From Pseudomonas taiwanensis (lineage in GTDB: Bacteria > Pseudomonadota > Gammaproteobacteria > Pseudomonadales > Pseudomonadaceae): a stretch of DNA of 64,000 nucleotides. How positions within the stretch are numbered: the stretch's first letter is position 1; each line of letters begins with the position of its first letter. This document shows positions 18,478 through 29,241 of this stretch, in pieces. The DNA is taken from positions 237,577-301,576 of the forward strand of contig NZ_QJRF01000070.1 of assembly GCF_013393345.1 (NCBI RefSeq). Direction: 5' to 3'. A model generated the notes under the pieces. It did not search any database. It saw only the letters and a program-made list of their open reading frames with translations, and was not told the DNA's origin. The position numbers and the translations under genes were made by a program.

Positions 18478-18490
18478 CCCGCGTTTCGAC

Positions 18491-20015
<1,525 letters not shown>

Positions 20016-20060
20016 GCTCAACCTCAATCGGCGCCCAACGCGCGCGGGTCGGCCATGATA

Positions 20061-20113
20061 CAAAAAAGCCCTCCGCCTGCGAACCCCGCGCGCTCGGGGC
20101 CTGACGGAGGGCC
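20061..20113 (-). terminator. Intrinsic terminator closing the mlaFEDCB operon
   Basis: On the minus strand the outer stem GCCCTCCG/CGGAGGGC encloses a GC-rich inner hairpin (CCCCG...CGGGG) and is followed by TTTTTTG. It separates mlaB from ibaG-murA-his, which therefore need their own promoter or readthrough. Confidence 0.8.
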
Positions 20114-20124
20114 GTTGGACCGGC

Positions 20125-20433
20125 TCAAGCCTCCAGTGGCAGCAGCTCGGTCAGCCCGGAGACGTCGGCAATCTGCCGCATGTCCTCCGGCATTCCACGC
20201 ACCGTCACCGACTTGCCGGCAGCACTGGCATCGCGCATGAACGCCAGCAGCAGGGCAAGGCCGACGCTGCTGGTCCTCTCGACTGCCGAGCAATCCAGCA
20301 GCACGGAGGCGGTACTGCTCGCCTGGATTAGTTGCCTACCGGCCTCCCGCAGTTGCGGTCCGGTGCTGTAATCGAGCACACCGACCAGGCGCAGCTCGCC
20401 CGGAGCGGCCTGTTCGATACGGGCCTCGCTCAT
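20125..20433 (-). CDS. mlaB: STAS-domain protein MlaB
   Basis: 102 residues from ATG 20433 (MSEARIEQ), overlapping the mlaC stop by four bases (ATGA). A lone STAS domain: LRLVGVLDYSTGPQLREAG, then VLLDCSAVERTSSVGLALLL with the conserved Ser-Ser of the STAS loop. In the MlaFEDB complex it binds the ATPase MlaF in the cytoplasm and supports its activity. Last gene of the mla operon before the terminator. Confidence 0.92.
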   Translation of the reverse strand: MSEARIEQAAPGELRLVGVLDYSTGPQLREAGRQLIQASSTASVLLDCSAVERTSSVGLALLLAFMRDASAAGKSVTVRGMPEDMRQIADVSGLTELLPLEA

Positions 20434-21074
20434 TGACCGCCCGCCTGCTTGGCTTCTTCGGTCACTTTGGCCTTGGCGACCACTTCGGCCCAACCATTGA
20501 TGGTCTTGTCGAGGTCATTGCCATTGCGCTGCATGCTGTCGGCGAACTGGTCGCGGAACAGCTTGCCGATGTTGATGCCATTGATGATCACGTTGCGCAG
20601 CATCCACTGCCCATTGATGCTCACCATGGTGTACGACACCGGATAGATGGAACCGCTGCGCCCCGTGACTTCCATATTGACGCTGGCGCGCCCATCGTCG
20701 CCCTCTTTGGCATTGATTACGCGGATGTTCTGGTTGTCGTACTCCAGCAAGGCGTTGCCGTAGAACTGGATCAGGCTGCGCTTGAAGTTCTCCTGGAAGC
20801 GGGTCATCTGCTCAGGAGTGGCGTTGCGCGAGTATTTCACGGTCATGATGCTGCGGGAGATGCCATCGGTATCCACCACTGGGCCGAGGATTCCGTTCAG
20901 AGCGTCGTAAAAGGCATCCGGGTCGGTGCGATATTGCTCTTTGTTGGCCTTCAGATCGGCCAGCAGTTGGTCGGTGGTCTTCTGCACCACATCGCGCGCG
21001 TTCGGCGCGGCGGTAGCCAGCAGGGGCAGGGCCGCCAGCAGGACCAGCAGGCCGTTTCGCAGGGCTTTGATCAT
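20430..21074 (-). CDS. mlaC: Periplasmic phospholipid-binding protein MlaC
   Basis: 214 residues from MIKALRNG, with a signal peptide ending ATAAPNA. MlaC (Tgt2/Ttg2D) ferries phospholipids across the periplasm between the outer-membrane MlaA complex and MlaFEDB. The family pattern FKRSLIQFYGNALLEYDNQ and VSINGQWMLRNVIINGINIGK is clear. Two starts compete: ATG 21089, overlapping the mlaD stop, and ATG 21074, which has GAGGA eight bases upstream. I prefer 21074 because the signal peptide is then of normal form; the alternative adds five residues. Confidence 0.93.
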   Translation of the reverse strand: MIKALRNGLLVLLAALPLLATAAPNARDVVQKTTDQLLADLKANKEQYRTDPDAFYDALNGILGPVVDTDGISRSIMTVKYSRNATPEQMTRFQENFKRSLIQFYGNALLEYDNQNIRVINAKEGDDGRASVNMEVTGRSGSIYPVSYTMVSINGQWMLRNVIINGINIGKLFRDQFADSMQRNGNDLDKTINGWAEVVAKAKVTEEAKQAGGQ

Positions 21075-21085
21075 GTTTCGAATCC

Positions 21086-21553
21086 TCATTTGCTTTCTTT
21101 GTTGACCGAGTTCAGCAGGAACTTGCCAATCAGGTCTTCCAGCACCAGGGCCGATTGGGTATCACGGATGGTGCCGCCTTCCTTGAGCAGTTCCTCGTCG
21201 CCACCGACGCTGATACCGATGTACTTCTCGCCCAGCAACCCGGCAGTGAGGATGGAAGCAGTGGAGTCCGTCGGCAGGTTGTCCACACGCTTCTCGACTT
21301 CCATCGTGACGCGACCGGTATAGCTATCGCGATCCAGATCAATGGCGGTGACCTTACCAATGGTGACACCGGCCATCGTGACCTTTGCTCTGACAGTCAA
21401 ACCGGCAATATTGTCGAAATGCGCATAAAGCTTGTAGGTGTCATCACTGGCGCCGTAGGACAGGCCGCTGACCCGCAGGGCCAGAAGCAGCAAGGCCAAC
21501 AGACCGGCCAGGAGGAACAGGCCGACACCAATCTCCAAGGTGCGGATTTGCAT
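21086..21553 (-). CDS. mlaD: Phospholipid transporter MCE-domain protein MlaD
   Basis: 155 residues: one N-terminal membrane helix (about 8-28) and a single MCE domain (LYAHFDNIAGLTVRAKVTMAG, GLLGEKYIGISVGG). It forms the hexameric periplasmic ring of the MlaFEDB transporter. Start overlaps the mlaE stop (TGATG), consistent with coupled translation. Confidence 0.96.
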   Translation of the reverse strand: MQIRTLEIGVGLFLLAGLLALLLLALRVSGLSYGASDDTYKLYAHFDNIAGLTVRAKVTMAGVTIGKVTAIDLDRDSYTGRVTMEVEKRVDNLPTDSTASILTAGLLGEKYIGISVGGDEELLKEGGTIRDTQSALVLEDLIGKFLLNSVNKESK

Positions 21554-22350
21554 CAGAAATCTCCAAACATCAAGGCGGTCAGGATGAAGTCCAGCCCCAG
21601 CACGGCGAGTGAGGCGTAGACCACGGTTTTAGTCGTTGCGCGGCTGATCCCTTCCGAGGTCGGCTCGCAGTCGTAACCCTGGAACACGGCGATCCAGGTC
21701 ACCACGAAGGCGAATACGACGCTCTTGATCACGCCGTTCAGCACATCCTCGGTGAATTGCACGCTGTTTTGCATGTTGGCCCAGAAGGAGCCCTCATAAA
21801 CGCCCAGCCAGTCAACGGCCACCATGGCGCCGCCCCAGATGCCCACCACACTGAAGATTATCGCCAGCAGCGGCATCGAGATGAAACCGGCCCAGAGTCG
21901 TGGGGCGATTATGTACTTGAGCGGGTCGACACCGATCATTTCCAGACTGGAGAGCTGCTCGGTGGATTTCATGTTGCCGATCTCGGCGGTCAGCGCTGAA
22001 CCCGCACGACCGGCGAAGAGCAGGCCGGTCACCACCGGACCGAGTTCCCGCAACAGGGTCAGCGCGACCATCTGCCCCACCGCCTGCTCTGAACCGTAGT
22101 CGACCAGGATGTTGTAGCCCTGCAGGGCCAGTACCATACCGATGAATACGCCGGAAACGACGATGATCGCCAGCGACAGCACCCCAACGGCATAGAGCTG
22201 CTTGAGCAGCAACTGGAAGCCATTGCCAACGCCGGTGCGACCGAACAGGGCATGCAACAGGAACAGCGTGGAGCGCCCCAGCGCTTCCAGCACGTCCAGA
22301 CCGGAACGCCCGAGCAGGCGGATGCGCTCGAGCAAGGATTTCTTGCGCAT
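21553..22350 (-). CDS. mlaE: Phospholipid ABC transporter permease MlaE
   Basis: 265 residues, five to six transmembrane helices, MlaE/YrbE family. Conserved [20 protein letters not shown] and [19 protein letters not shown] coupling segment are visible. Inner-membrane part of the retrograde/anterograde lipid transporter; in Pseudomonas the same genes were first described as the toluene-tolerance ttg2 operon. Start overlaps the mlaF stop. Confidence 0.97.
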   Translation of the reverse strand: MRKKSLLERIRLLGRSGLDVLEALGRSTLFLLHALFGRTGVGNGFQLLLKQLYAVGVLSLAIIVVSGVFIGMVLALQGYNILVDYGSEQAVGQMVALTLLRELGPVVTGLLFAGRAGSALTAEIGNMKSTEQLSSLEMIGVDPLKYIIAPRLWAGFISMPLLAIIFSVVGIWGGAMVAVDWLGVYEGSFWANMQNSVQFTEDVLNGVIKSVVFAFVVTWIAVFQGYDCEPTSEGISRATTKTVVYASLAVLGLDFILTALMFGDF

Positions 22351-23159
22351 CAGCGCCCCCCCAGCAGGTCTTTACGGTAATCAGGTGCCGGGAAATGGAA
22401 GGGCACCGGTCCATCCGGAATGCCTTTCATGAACTGGCGGATACGTGGGTTATCGGAATTCATCAGCTCGTCCGGGGTCCCCTGCCCCAGCACCTGGGCA
22501 TCTCCCACTACATAGATGTAGTCAGCGATGCTGGCGGTTTCCGCCAGGTCGTGGGAGACCACGATGCTGGTGATACCGAGCGCGTCGTTGAGCAGACGAA
22601 TCAAGCGCACCAGCACGCCCATGGCAATGGGGTCCTGGCCGACGAACGGCTCGTCGTACATCAAGATCTGCGGATCGAGGGCGATTGCACGCGCCAGCGC
22701 CACGCGCCGCTTCATGCCGCCGGACAGCTCGTCCGGCATCAGTTCGATAGCGCCGCGCAGCCCGACTGCCTGAAGTTTCAGCAGAACAATGTCACGAATC
22801 ATTTCCTCGGGCAGTTTGGTGTGTACCCGCAGGGGAAATGCAACGTTCTCGAAGACATCCAGGTCGGTGAACAATGCACCGCTCTGGAACAGCACGCCAA
22901 ACTGCTTGCGCATGTCGAACAAGTCGGCGCGGGAGAGTTTGGGCAGATTCTGTCCATTGACCCAGACCTCGCCACTGGCGGGCTTGAGCTGGGCGGCGAT
23001 CAGGCGCAGCAGCGTGGTCTTGCCGCAGCCGGAAGGCCCCATGATGCCGGTGACCTTGCCGCGCGGGATACGGATGTCGACATCTTGGAAAATGCTGCGC
23101 GTGCCACGTTTGAAGGTAACCCCCTTCAATTCCACAGCGTAGGTGTTATCGGCACTCAT
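22350..23159 (-). CDS. mlaF: Phospholipid ABC transporter ATP-binding protein MlaF
   Basis: 269 residues. Walker [10 protein letters not shown] (41-49), signature [16 protein letters not shown], Walker B ILMYDEP. First gene of the mla operon, powering lipid movement through MlaE/MlaD. It diverges from kdsD across a 229-base intergenic region. Confidence 0.97.
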   Translation of the reverse strand: MSADNTYAVELKGVTFKRGTRSIFQDVDIRIPRGKVTGIMGPSGCGKTTLLRLIAAQLKPASGEVWVNGQNLPKLSRADLFDMRKQFGVLFQSGALFTDLDVFENVAFPLRVHTKLPEEMIRDIVLLKLQAVGLRGAIELMPDELSGGMKRRVALARAIALDPQILMYDEPFVGQDPIAMGVLVRLIRLLNDALGITSIVVSHDLAETASIADYIYVVGDAQVLGQGTPDELMNSDNPRIRQFMKGIPDGPVPFHFPAPDYRKDLLGGR

Positions 23160-23350
23160 CTAGACTCCTTGCGATACAGCCTCCCTTGAAGACGACGCGC
23201 CCCGACGCAAGGACACTCCGCCCGGGACGGGCCGAACAAGGCGCGAACTATATCACCGCGCTATTGCGCCTCCCAAGGCCGCGCCAGCGTCTGTTCAGCT
23301 TTGCGACAGCTTCCACGGCATTGGCGCGTGAGCTAAATCACCTTTATCGC

Positions 23351-23356
23351 TATAAT
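23351..23356 (+). promoter_or_regulatory. -10 element of the kdsD-lpt operon
   Basis: Perfect TATAAT at 23351-23356, 33 bases before kdsD. The best -35 at 16 bases (TGAGCT) is poor. Seen by eye. Confidence 0.45.
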
Positions 23357-23388
23357 CGGCGCCTTTTCCTTCGGCCACTTCACGCCCC

Positions 23389-24363
23389 ATGAGCCAATCC
23401 AGCGATCTCATCAAGTCCGCACAACGCACTATCCAACTCGAACGCGAGGCGATCGACGCCCTCCTGCCGCGCATCGACGCCGATTTCGTTCGCGCCTGCG
23501 AGCTGATCCTGGCCTGCAAGGGACGCGTGGTGGTGGTAGGCATGGGCAAGTCCGGGCATGTCGGCAACAAGATCGCCGCCACTCTGGCCAGCACCGGCAC
23601 ACCGTCCTTCTTCGTCCACCCGGCCGAGGCCAGCCATGGCGACATGGGCATGATCACCCGTGAAGACGTGGTCCTGGCGCTCTCCAACTCCGGATCGACT
23701 GCCGAGATCGTCACCCTGCTGCCGCTGATCAAGCGCCTGGGGATCACCCTGATCAGCCTCACCGGCAAACCGGATTCGCCGCTGGCCAAGGCCGCGGCCG
23801 CCAATCTGGATGCCCGCGTGGCCCAGGAAGCCTGCCCACTGAACCTGGCCCCCACCTCTTCCACCACGGCCGCACTGGTTCTCGGCGATGCCCTGGCCAT
23901 CGCCCTGCTGGAAGCCCGCGGTTTCACTGCCGAGGATTTCGCGTTTTCCCATCCGGGTGGCGCGCTTGGTCGTCGCCTGCTGCTGAAGGTGGAGAACATC
24001 ATGCATGGCGGCGACAGCCTGCCCAGCGTTGCGCGCGGTACGCCGCTTCGCGAGGCACTCCTGGAAATGACCCGCAAGGGCCTGGGCATGACCGCGGTGG
24101 TGGAACCCGACGGCCACCTCGCCGGCATCTTTACCGACGGCGACCTGCGCCGCACCCTGGACAAGGGTGTCGACGTACGCCTGGCCAGCATCGACGATGT
24201 CATGACCATCCACGGCAAGACGGTACGCCCGGACATGCTTGCCGCCGAAGCGCTGAAGATCATGGATGACCACAAGATCAACGTACTGGTCGTGGTCGAT
24301 GCAGATGACCGCCCCATCGGCGCGCTGCACATCCATGACATGACCCGCGCAGGAGTGATCTGA
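23389..24363 (+). CDS. kdsD: Arabinose-5-phosphate isomerase KdsD
   Basis: 324 residues: N-terminal SIS sugar-isomerase domain (VVVVGMGKSGHVGNKIAATL, SNSGSTAEIV) and two C-terminal CBS domains from about residue 205 (VMTIHGKTVRPDMLAAEAL). It converts ribulose-5-phosphate to arabinose-5-phosphate, the first step to Kdo for the LPS inner core. Its stop overlaps the kdsC start (TGATG). Confidence 0.97.
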   Translation: MSQSSDLIKSAQRTIQLEREAIDALLPRIDADFVRACELILACKGRVVVVGMGKSGHVGNKIAATLASTGTPSFFVHPAEASHGDMGMITREDVVLALSNSGSTAEIVTLLPLIKRLGITLISLTGKPDSPLAKAAAANLDARVAQEACPLNLAPTSSTTAALVLGDALAIALLEARGFTAEDFAFSHPGGALGRRLLLKVENIMHGGDSLPSVARGTPLREALLEMTRKGLGMTAVVEPDGHLAGIFTDGDLRRTLDKGVDVRLASIDDVMTIHGKTVRPDMLAAEALKIMDDHKINVLVVVDADDRPIGALHIHDMTRAGVI

Positions 24364-24887
24364 TGAGCAATGAACTCCTCAGCCGCGCCAAGGCCGTCCG
24401 CCTGGCCGTGTTCGACGTGGACGGCGTGCTGACCGACGGCCGTCTCTACTTCCTGCCCGGAGGCGGAGAATTCAAGACGTTCAACACCCTCGACGGCCAG
24501 GGCATCAAGATGTTGATGAATGGCGGCGTTCGCACGGCCATCATCAGCGGTCGCCAGTCGGAAGTGGTCGAGCGCCGCGCACAGAATCTCGGCATCCAGC
24601 ATCTGTTCCAGGGACGCGAAGATAAACTGGTTGTCCTTGATGGCCTGCTCGCGGAGCTGGGCCTGAACTATGACCAGGTCGCCTATCTCGGGGACGACCT
24701 GCCCGACCTGCCGGTAATTCGTCGTGTCGGCCTGGGCATGGCCGTGGCCAATGCCGACGCATTCGTTCGCGAACATGCCCACGGCATCACCCAGGCGCGT
24801 GGTGGCGAAGGCGCGGCCCGCGAGTTCTGCGAACTCATCCTGCGCGCCCAGGGCAGCCTGGAAGCGGCGCAAGCCGCTTATCTCTGA
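24363..24887 (+). CDS. kdsC: Kdo-8-phosphate phosphatase KdsC
   Basis: 174 residues, HAD superfamily without cap domain. The nucleophile motif is FDVDGVLTDG (Asp18 and Asp20), followed by AIISGRQS and YLGDDLPDLP. It releases phosphate from Kdo-8-phosphate before CMP activation. KdsD and KdsC adjacent to lptCAB is the conserved order. Confidence 0.97.
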   Translation: MSNELLSRAKAVRLAVFDVDGVLTDGRLYFLPGGGEFKTFNTLDGQGIKMLMNGGVRTAIISGRQSEVVERRAQNLGIQHLFQGREDKLVVLDGLLAELGLNYDQVAYLGDDLPDLPVIRRVGLGMAVANADAFVREHAHGITQARGGEGAAREFCELILRAQGSLEAAQAAYL

Positions 24888-24895
24888 GGTTACCG

Positions 24896-25465
24896 ATGCC
24901 AAAGAACATCCGCCTTGCGCTGTTCCTGATCCCGATCGCTGCGCTACTCATCGCCCTGGGGTACTGGAATATCCGCCCCGAAAGCTTCATGGACCGGACA
25001 AGCGCTCCAGGCAATGACAACGCCATCGATTTCTACGTGGAAAACGGCAAGAGCACCCAGTTCCAGGAAGACGGCAAGCTCCACTACGAAATGACTGCCA
25101 CCCGCCTCGAACATATAAAGGCCACTGATGTCACACTGCTGACCAATCCTGACCTGCTTCTGCACCGCGGCACCGCCTATCCATGGCATGTGCAGAGCGA
25201 GCGTGGCGAAGTCGGCCCTGAAGGCAAGCAGGTCGAATTGATCGACAAGGTCCGAGTGGCGCGCACCGACGGCAAAGGGCGCCCGACCATCCTGACCACC
25301 AGCCGCCTGACCGTGTTCCCTGACGAGGAATATGCGCAGACCCAGCAAGCCGTTAGAATCGACGCGGCCAATGGGGTGACCACGGCGCAAGGAATGAAAG
25401 CGTACTTGAATGACAGCAGGATGATCCTGCAGTCCAATGTAAGAGGCCAGCATGAGGTTCGTTAA
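24896..25465 (+). CDS. lptC: LPS export protein LptC
   Basis: 189 residues with one N-terminal inner-membrane anchor (about 6-22) and a periplasmic beta-jellyroll (FYVENGKSTQFQEDGKLHY, EYAQTQQAVRIDAANGVTT). LptC receives LPS from LptB2FG and passes it to LptA. GAGG ribosome-binding site. Its 3' end overlaps lptA by 14 bases. Confidence 0.94.
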   Translation: MPKNIRLALFLIPIAALLIALGYWNIRPESFMDRTSAPGNDNAIDFYVENGKSTQFQEDGKLHYEMTATRLEHIKATDVTLLTNPDLLLHRGTAYPWHVQSERGEVGPEGKQVELIDKVRVARTDGKGRPTILTTSRLTVFPDEEYAQTQQAVRIDAANGVTTAQGMKAYLNDSRMILQSNVRGQHEVR

Positions 25466-25988
25466 AACCCTCCCCCTGTTGCTCAGCCTGGGCACCGCAC
25501 TCGGAAGTGCTGCCGCCTGGGCCCTGCCCACGGACCGCGATCAACCGATCCGCGTCCAGGCCGACAGCGCCGAGCTCGATGACAAGCAAGGCGTCGCCGT
25601 CTACCGCGGCAACGTCGTGATCACCCAGGGCACCCTGAAGATCACCGGCGACACCGTCACCATCACCCAGGACGCGAATGGCGATGTCGAGGTCTTCACC
25701 TCTGTCGGCAAGCCCGCGTACTACGAACAGAAGCCCGCAGTGGACAAGGAAATCGTCAAGGCCTATGGCCTGACCATCCAATACTTCGCTGCCAACGAGC
25801 GCATCATCCTGCTCGACCAGGCCAAGGTGGTCCAGGAAGGTAATACCTTCGAAGGCGAGAAGATCGTCTATGACACCCAGCGCCAGATCGTCAACGCAGG
25901 ACGCGCTACCGGCACCAATGTCAGCACGCCGCGTCCGCGGATCGACATGGTCATCCAGCCGAAGAAGAAAGAGCAGAAAGCACAGTAA
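25452..25988 (+). CDS. lptA: Periplasmic LPS transport protein LptA (LptH)
   Basis: 178 residues: signal peptide (to about AAWA), then the OstA/LptA fold ([35 protein letters not shown]). It forms the periplasmic bridge that carries LPS to LptDE. In P. aeruginosa the same gene is called lptH. The stop overlaps the lptB start (TAATG). Confidence 0.95.
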   Translation: MRFVKTLPLLLSLGTALGSAAAWALPTDRDQPIRVQADSAELDDKQGVAVYRGNVVITQGTLKITGDTVTITQDANGDVEVFTSVGKPAYYEQKPAVDKEIVKAYGLTIQYFAANERIILLDQAKVVQEGNTFEGEKIVYDTQRQIVNAGRATGTNVSTPRPRIDMVIQPKKKEQKAQ

Positions 25989-26713
25989 TGGCGACTCTCA
26001 AAGCCCAGCATCTGGCCAAGAGCTACAAGAGCCGCCAGGTGGTACGCGATGTCAGCCTGTCGATCGACAGCGGACAGATCGTTGGCCTTCTCGGCCCCAA
26101 CGGCGCCGGCAAGACCACCTGCTTCTACATGATCGTCGGCCTCGTCCAGGCCGACCAGGGCCGCGTCCTGATCGACCAGCAGGATGTCACCCACCAGCCC
26201 ATGCACGGCCGCGCCCGTGCGGGTATCGGCTATCTGCCGCAGGAAGCCTCGATCTTCCGCAAGCTCAGCGTCGCGGACAACATCATGGCGATCCTCGAGA
26301 CCCGCAAGGACCTGGATCGCGCCGCACGCCGCAAGGAGCTGGAAAGCCTGCTGCAGGAGTTCCACATCAGCCACATCCGCGACAGCCTCGGCATGAGCCT
26401 GTCGGGCGGTGAGCGGCGTCGTGTGGAAATCGCCCGTGCACTGGCCACCTCCCCAAAATTCATCCTGCTGGACGAACCCTTCGCCGGCGTGGACCCCATT
26501 TCCGTGGGCGACATCAAGCAGATCATCCATCACCTCAAGGCCAAGGGAATCGGTGTACTTATCACCGACCACAACGTGCGTGAGACCCTGGACATCTGCG
26601 AGACCGCCTACATTGTCAGTGACGGACAACTGATCGCAGAAGGTAGCGCGGAAGCCATCCTGGCCAACCAGTTGGTGAAGGAAGTCTATCTGGGCCACGA
26701 GTTCCGCCTGTAG
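25988..26713 (+). CDS. lptB: LPS export ABC transporter ATP-binding protein LptB
   Basis: 241 residues. Walker [10 protein letters not shown] (36-44), signature [17 protein letters not shown], Walker [14 protein letters not shown] and the switch His in [10 protein letters not shown]. Cytoplasmic ATPase driving LptFG-dependent extraction of LPS from the inner membrane. Confidence 0.98.
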   Translation: MATLKAQHLAKSYKSRQVVRDVSLSIDSGQIVGLLGPNGAGKTTCFYMIVGLVQADQGRVLIDQQDVTHQPMHGRARAGIGYLPQEASIFRKLSVADNIMAILETRKDLDRAARRKELESLLQEFHISHIRDSLGMSLSGGERRRVEIARALATSPKFILLDEPFAGVDPISVGDIKQIIHHLKAKGIGVLITDHNVRETLDICETAYIVSDGQLIAEGSAEAILANQLVKEVYLGHEFRL

Positions 26714-26776
26714 CGTCCCGCGACATCGCCTACAAGATGGCTTGCGCGAGCTAGGAAAATCCTTCAAGGTCAGGCA

Positions 26777-26838
26777 TATAATTTGCTTCCTGGTGGCGCT
26801 TAGGCGCCCTGTAGTGGATGGCGCGTGAGCGCCGGCGA
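26777..26838 (+). promoter_or_regulatory. rpoN promoter -10 and structured leader
   Basis: TATAAT at 26777-26782 lies in the 148-base lptB-rpoN gap, 80 bases before rpoN; no good -35 is visible. The leader then holds two small hairpins, GGCGC/TTAG/GCGCC (26795-26808) and GGCGC/GTGA/GCGCC (26820-26833), the second with a GNRA tetraloop. Confidence 0.45.
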
Positions 26839-26861
26839 ATCAAGGTGCAAAGCCCTCTGCC

Positions 26862-28358
26862 ATGAAACCATCGCTAGTCCTCAAGATGGGCCAGCAGCTG
26901 ACGATGACCCCGCAGCTGCAACAGGCCATCCGCCTACTCCAACTCTCCACCCTGGACCTCCAGCAGGAGATCCAGGAAGCGTTGGAATCCAACCCGATGC
27001 TCGAGCGGCAGGAGGATGGCGACGATTTCGACACCTCCGACCCAATGGCCGAAGGTGACCAGCAGCCCAATACGGGCAGCCAGGAAACCAGCTTCCAGGA
27101 GTCCAGCGTCGAAACCAATGCCGAAGCCATGGAAGATGGCGAATGGCATGAGCGCATTCCGAGCGAGCTGCCGGTCGACACAGCCTGGGAAGACGTCTAC
27201 CAGACTAGCGCCAGCAGCCTGCCGAGCAACGATGACGACGAGTGGGATTTCACCTCGCGCACCTCGGTCGGCGAAAGCCTGCAAAGCCACCTGCTCTGGC
27301 AGCTGAACCTGGCTCCCATGTCGGACACCGACCGCCTGATCGCGGTCACCCTGATCGACTGCATCAATAACGACGGTTACCTCGAAGAGTCGCTGGCGGA
27401 AATCGTCGAAGCCTTCGACCCTGAGCTCGGCATCGAACTGGACGAAGTCGAAGTCGTCCTCCATCGCATCCAGCAGTTCGAGCCCGCCGGCATCGGCGCC
27501 CGCGACCTGCGCGAATGCCTGATCCTGCAACTCCGCCAACTGCTACCAGGCACCCCGTGGCTGACCGAGGCCCTGCGCCTGGCCGGCGACTTCCTCGATC
27601 TGCTCGGCAGCCGTGACTACAGCCAGCTGATGCGGCGTATGAAGGTCAAGGAAGACGAGCTGCGTCAGATCATCGAACTGATCCAGGCCCTGAATCCGCG
27701 TCCCGGCTCGCAGATCGAAGCCAGCGAACCTGAGTACGTGGTGCCCGACGTGATCGTCCGCAAGCACAACGAACGCTGGCTGGTCGAACTGAACCAGGAA
27801 GCCGTGCCACGCCTGCGGGTCAATCCGCACTACGCCGGTTTCGTGCGTCGCGCCGATTCCAGCGCCGACAACACCTTCATGCGCAATCAGCTTCAGGAAG
27901 CGCGCTGGTTCATCAAGAGCCTGCAGAGCCGCAACGAGACCCTGATGAAGGTCGCCACCCAGATCGTCGAGCACCAGCGCGGCTTCCTGGAATATGGCGA
28001 CGAGGCGATGAAGCCCCTGGTCCTGCACGACATCGCCGAAGCCGTGGGCATGCACGAGTCCACCATTTCGCGCGTGACCACGCAGAAATACATGCACACT
28101 CCCCGCGGAATCTACGAGCTGAAGTACTTCTTCTCCAGCCACGTCAGCACCTCGGAAGGCGGCGAATGTTCGTCTACCGCGATCCGCGCGATCATCAAAA
28201 AACTGGTCGCGGCGGAAAATCCGAAAAAGCCGTTGAGCGACAGCAAGATCGCTGGTTTACTGGAGGCACAGGGCATTCAAGTGGCCCGTCGCACAGTAGC
28301 CAAGTATCGCGAATCCCTTGGGATAGCGCCTTCCAGCGAGCGGAAGCGACTGATGTGA
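26862..28358 (+). CDS. rpoN: RNA polymerase sigma-54 factor RpoN
   Basis: 498 residues. Region I ([20 protein letters not shown] and following Gln/Leu-rich helix) contacts the enhancer-binding activators, region II is acidic (about residues 45-120, [17 protein letters not shown]), then core-binding and DNA-binding region III with the RpoN box [10 protein letters not shown] near the C-terminus. Directs transcription of nitrogen, flagellar and many catabolic genes from -24/-12 promoters. Followed by hpf and the nitrogen-PTS genes, the usual neighbourhood. Confidence 0.98.
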   Translation: MKPSLVLKMGQQLTMTPQLQQAIRLLQLSTLDLQQEIQEALESNPMLERQEDGDDFDTSDPMAEGDQQPNTGSQETSFQESSVETNAEAMEDGEWHERIPSELPVDTAWEDVYQTSASSLPSNDDDEWDFTSRTSVGESLQSHLLWQLNLAPMSDTDRLIAVTLIDCINNDGYLEESLAEIVEAFDPELGIELDEVEVVLHRIQQFEPAGIGARDLRECLILQLRQLLPGTPWLTEALRLAGDFLDLLGSRDYSQLMRRMKVKEDELRQIIELIQALNPRPGSQIEASEPEYVVPDVIVRKHNERWLVELNQEAVPRLRVNPHYAGFVRRADSSADNTFMRNQLQEARWFIKSLQSRNETLMKVATQIVEHQRGFLEYGDEAMKPLVLHDIAEAVGMHESTISRVTTQKYMHTPRGIYELKYFFSSHVSTSEGGECSSTAIRAIIKKLVAAENPKKPLSDSKIAGLLEAQGIQVARRTVAKYRESLGIAPSSERKRLM

Positions 28359-28442
28359 CGCGGAAATTGACCCACGCCAAAGTGTTCCGGTGGCAGGCCC
28401 GTTAGCCTGTCTCTTATACACGGGCAATAAGGAGAAAGCGGT

Positions 28443-28751
28443 ATGCAAGTCAACATCAGTGGACATCAACTGGATGTGACCGACGCCCTGCGCGATTATG
28501 TCGGCGAGAAACTTGGCCGGCTCGAGCGCCACTTCGACAAGATCACCAATGTGCAAGTCATCATGGAGGTCGAGAAACTGAAGCAGAAGATCGAAGCCAC
28601 CTTGCACATCGCTGGTGGGGAGGTCGTGGCCAATGCGGAACATGAAGACATGTACGCTGCCATCGACCTGCTTACCGACAAACTTGACCGCCAACTGATC
28701 AAACACAAGGAAAAGCAGTTGAATCGCCAGCAGGGCGCTACGGCCCGCTGA
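28443..28751 (+). CDS. hpf: Ribosome hibernation-promoting factor HPF, short form
   Basis: 102 residues, short HPF/YhbH. MQVNISGHQLDVTDALRDYV and VIMEVEKLKQKIEATLHI are typical. Binds the 30S decoding region in stationary phase to dimerise or silence ribosomes. AAGGAG ribosome-binding site nine bases upstream. The 84-base gap from rpoN has TTATAC at 28414 as a possible -10. Confidence 0.96.
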   Translation: MQVNISGHQLDVTDALRDYVGEKLGRLERHFDKITNVQVIMEVEKLKQKIEATLHIAGGEVVANAEHEDMYAAIDLLTDKLDRQLIKHKEKQLNRQQGATAR

Positions 28752-28767
28752 CACTCTTCCCCTTCCT

Positions 28768-29232
28768 ATGATTCGACTCGAGCAAATCCTGACCCCCGGC
28801 CGTTCCCTGGTGAACGTGCCGGGTGGCAGCAAAAAGCGTGTACTGGAACAGATTGCCAAGCTGGTTTCCCGTGATCTTCCCGACCTCGACAACCAGGATA
28901 TCTTCGAAAGCCTGGTAGCCCGGGAGAAGCTCGGCTCCACCGGTTTCGGCAACGGCATCGCCATTCCCCACTGTCGCCTCACCGGCTGCATGGCGCCCAT
29001 AAGCGCCGTGCTGCGCCTTGACGCTCCAGTCGATTTCGACGCCATCGATGGCGCTCCCGTTGACCTGCTGTTCGTCCTGCTGGTCCCGGAAGCTGCTACC
29101 GATGAGCACCTTGAACTGCTCCGACAGATAGCCAGCATGCTCGACCGCAGCGATGTACGCGAGCGACTACGCCAGGCTCCCGACAGCGCCAGCCTCTACC
29201 AGGTAGTGGTGGACGTGCAGAGCGGACGCTAG
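28768..29232 (+). CDS. ptsN: Nitrogen PTS enzyme IIA (PtsN, EIIA-Ntr)
   Basis: 154 residues, PTS EIIA type 2 domain. Phosphorylated His68 lies in GNGIAIPHCRL. Receives phosphate from NPr (PtsO) and regulates potassium transport, carbon/nitrogen balance and related functions; no sugar transport role. Sixteen bases after hpf and nine before rapZ, so all lie on one transcript. Confidence 0.97.
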   Translation: MIRLEQILTPGRSLVNVPGGSKKRVLEQIAKLVSRDLPDLDNQDIFESLVAREKLGSTGFGNGIAIPHCRLTGCMAPISAVLRLDAPVDFDAIDGAPVDLLFVLLVPEAATDEHLELLRQIASMLDRSDVRERLRQAPDSASLYQVVVDVQSGR

Positions 29233-29241
29233 GGCTTCACC

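Noticed and set aside
28391..28406. Possible sigma-54 promoter (TGGCAG...TTAGC) before hpf
   Set aside because: The GG and GC dinucleotides are 11 bases apart instead of 10 and the -12 box is TTAGC, not TTGC.
28407..28421. CTGTCTCTTATACAC matches 15 bases of the Tn5/Nextera mosaic end
   Set aside because: The match stops before the last four bases, the flanking rpoN-hpf spacer is intact and continuous, and TTATAC there works as a normal -10 candidate. Most likely chance; not adapter or transposon.
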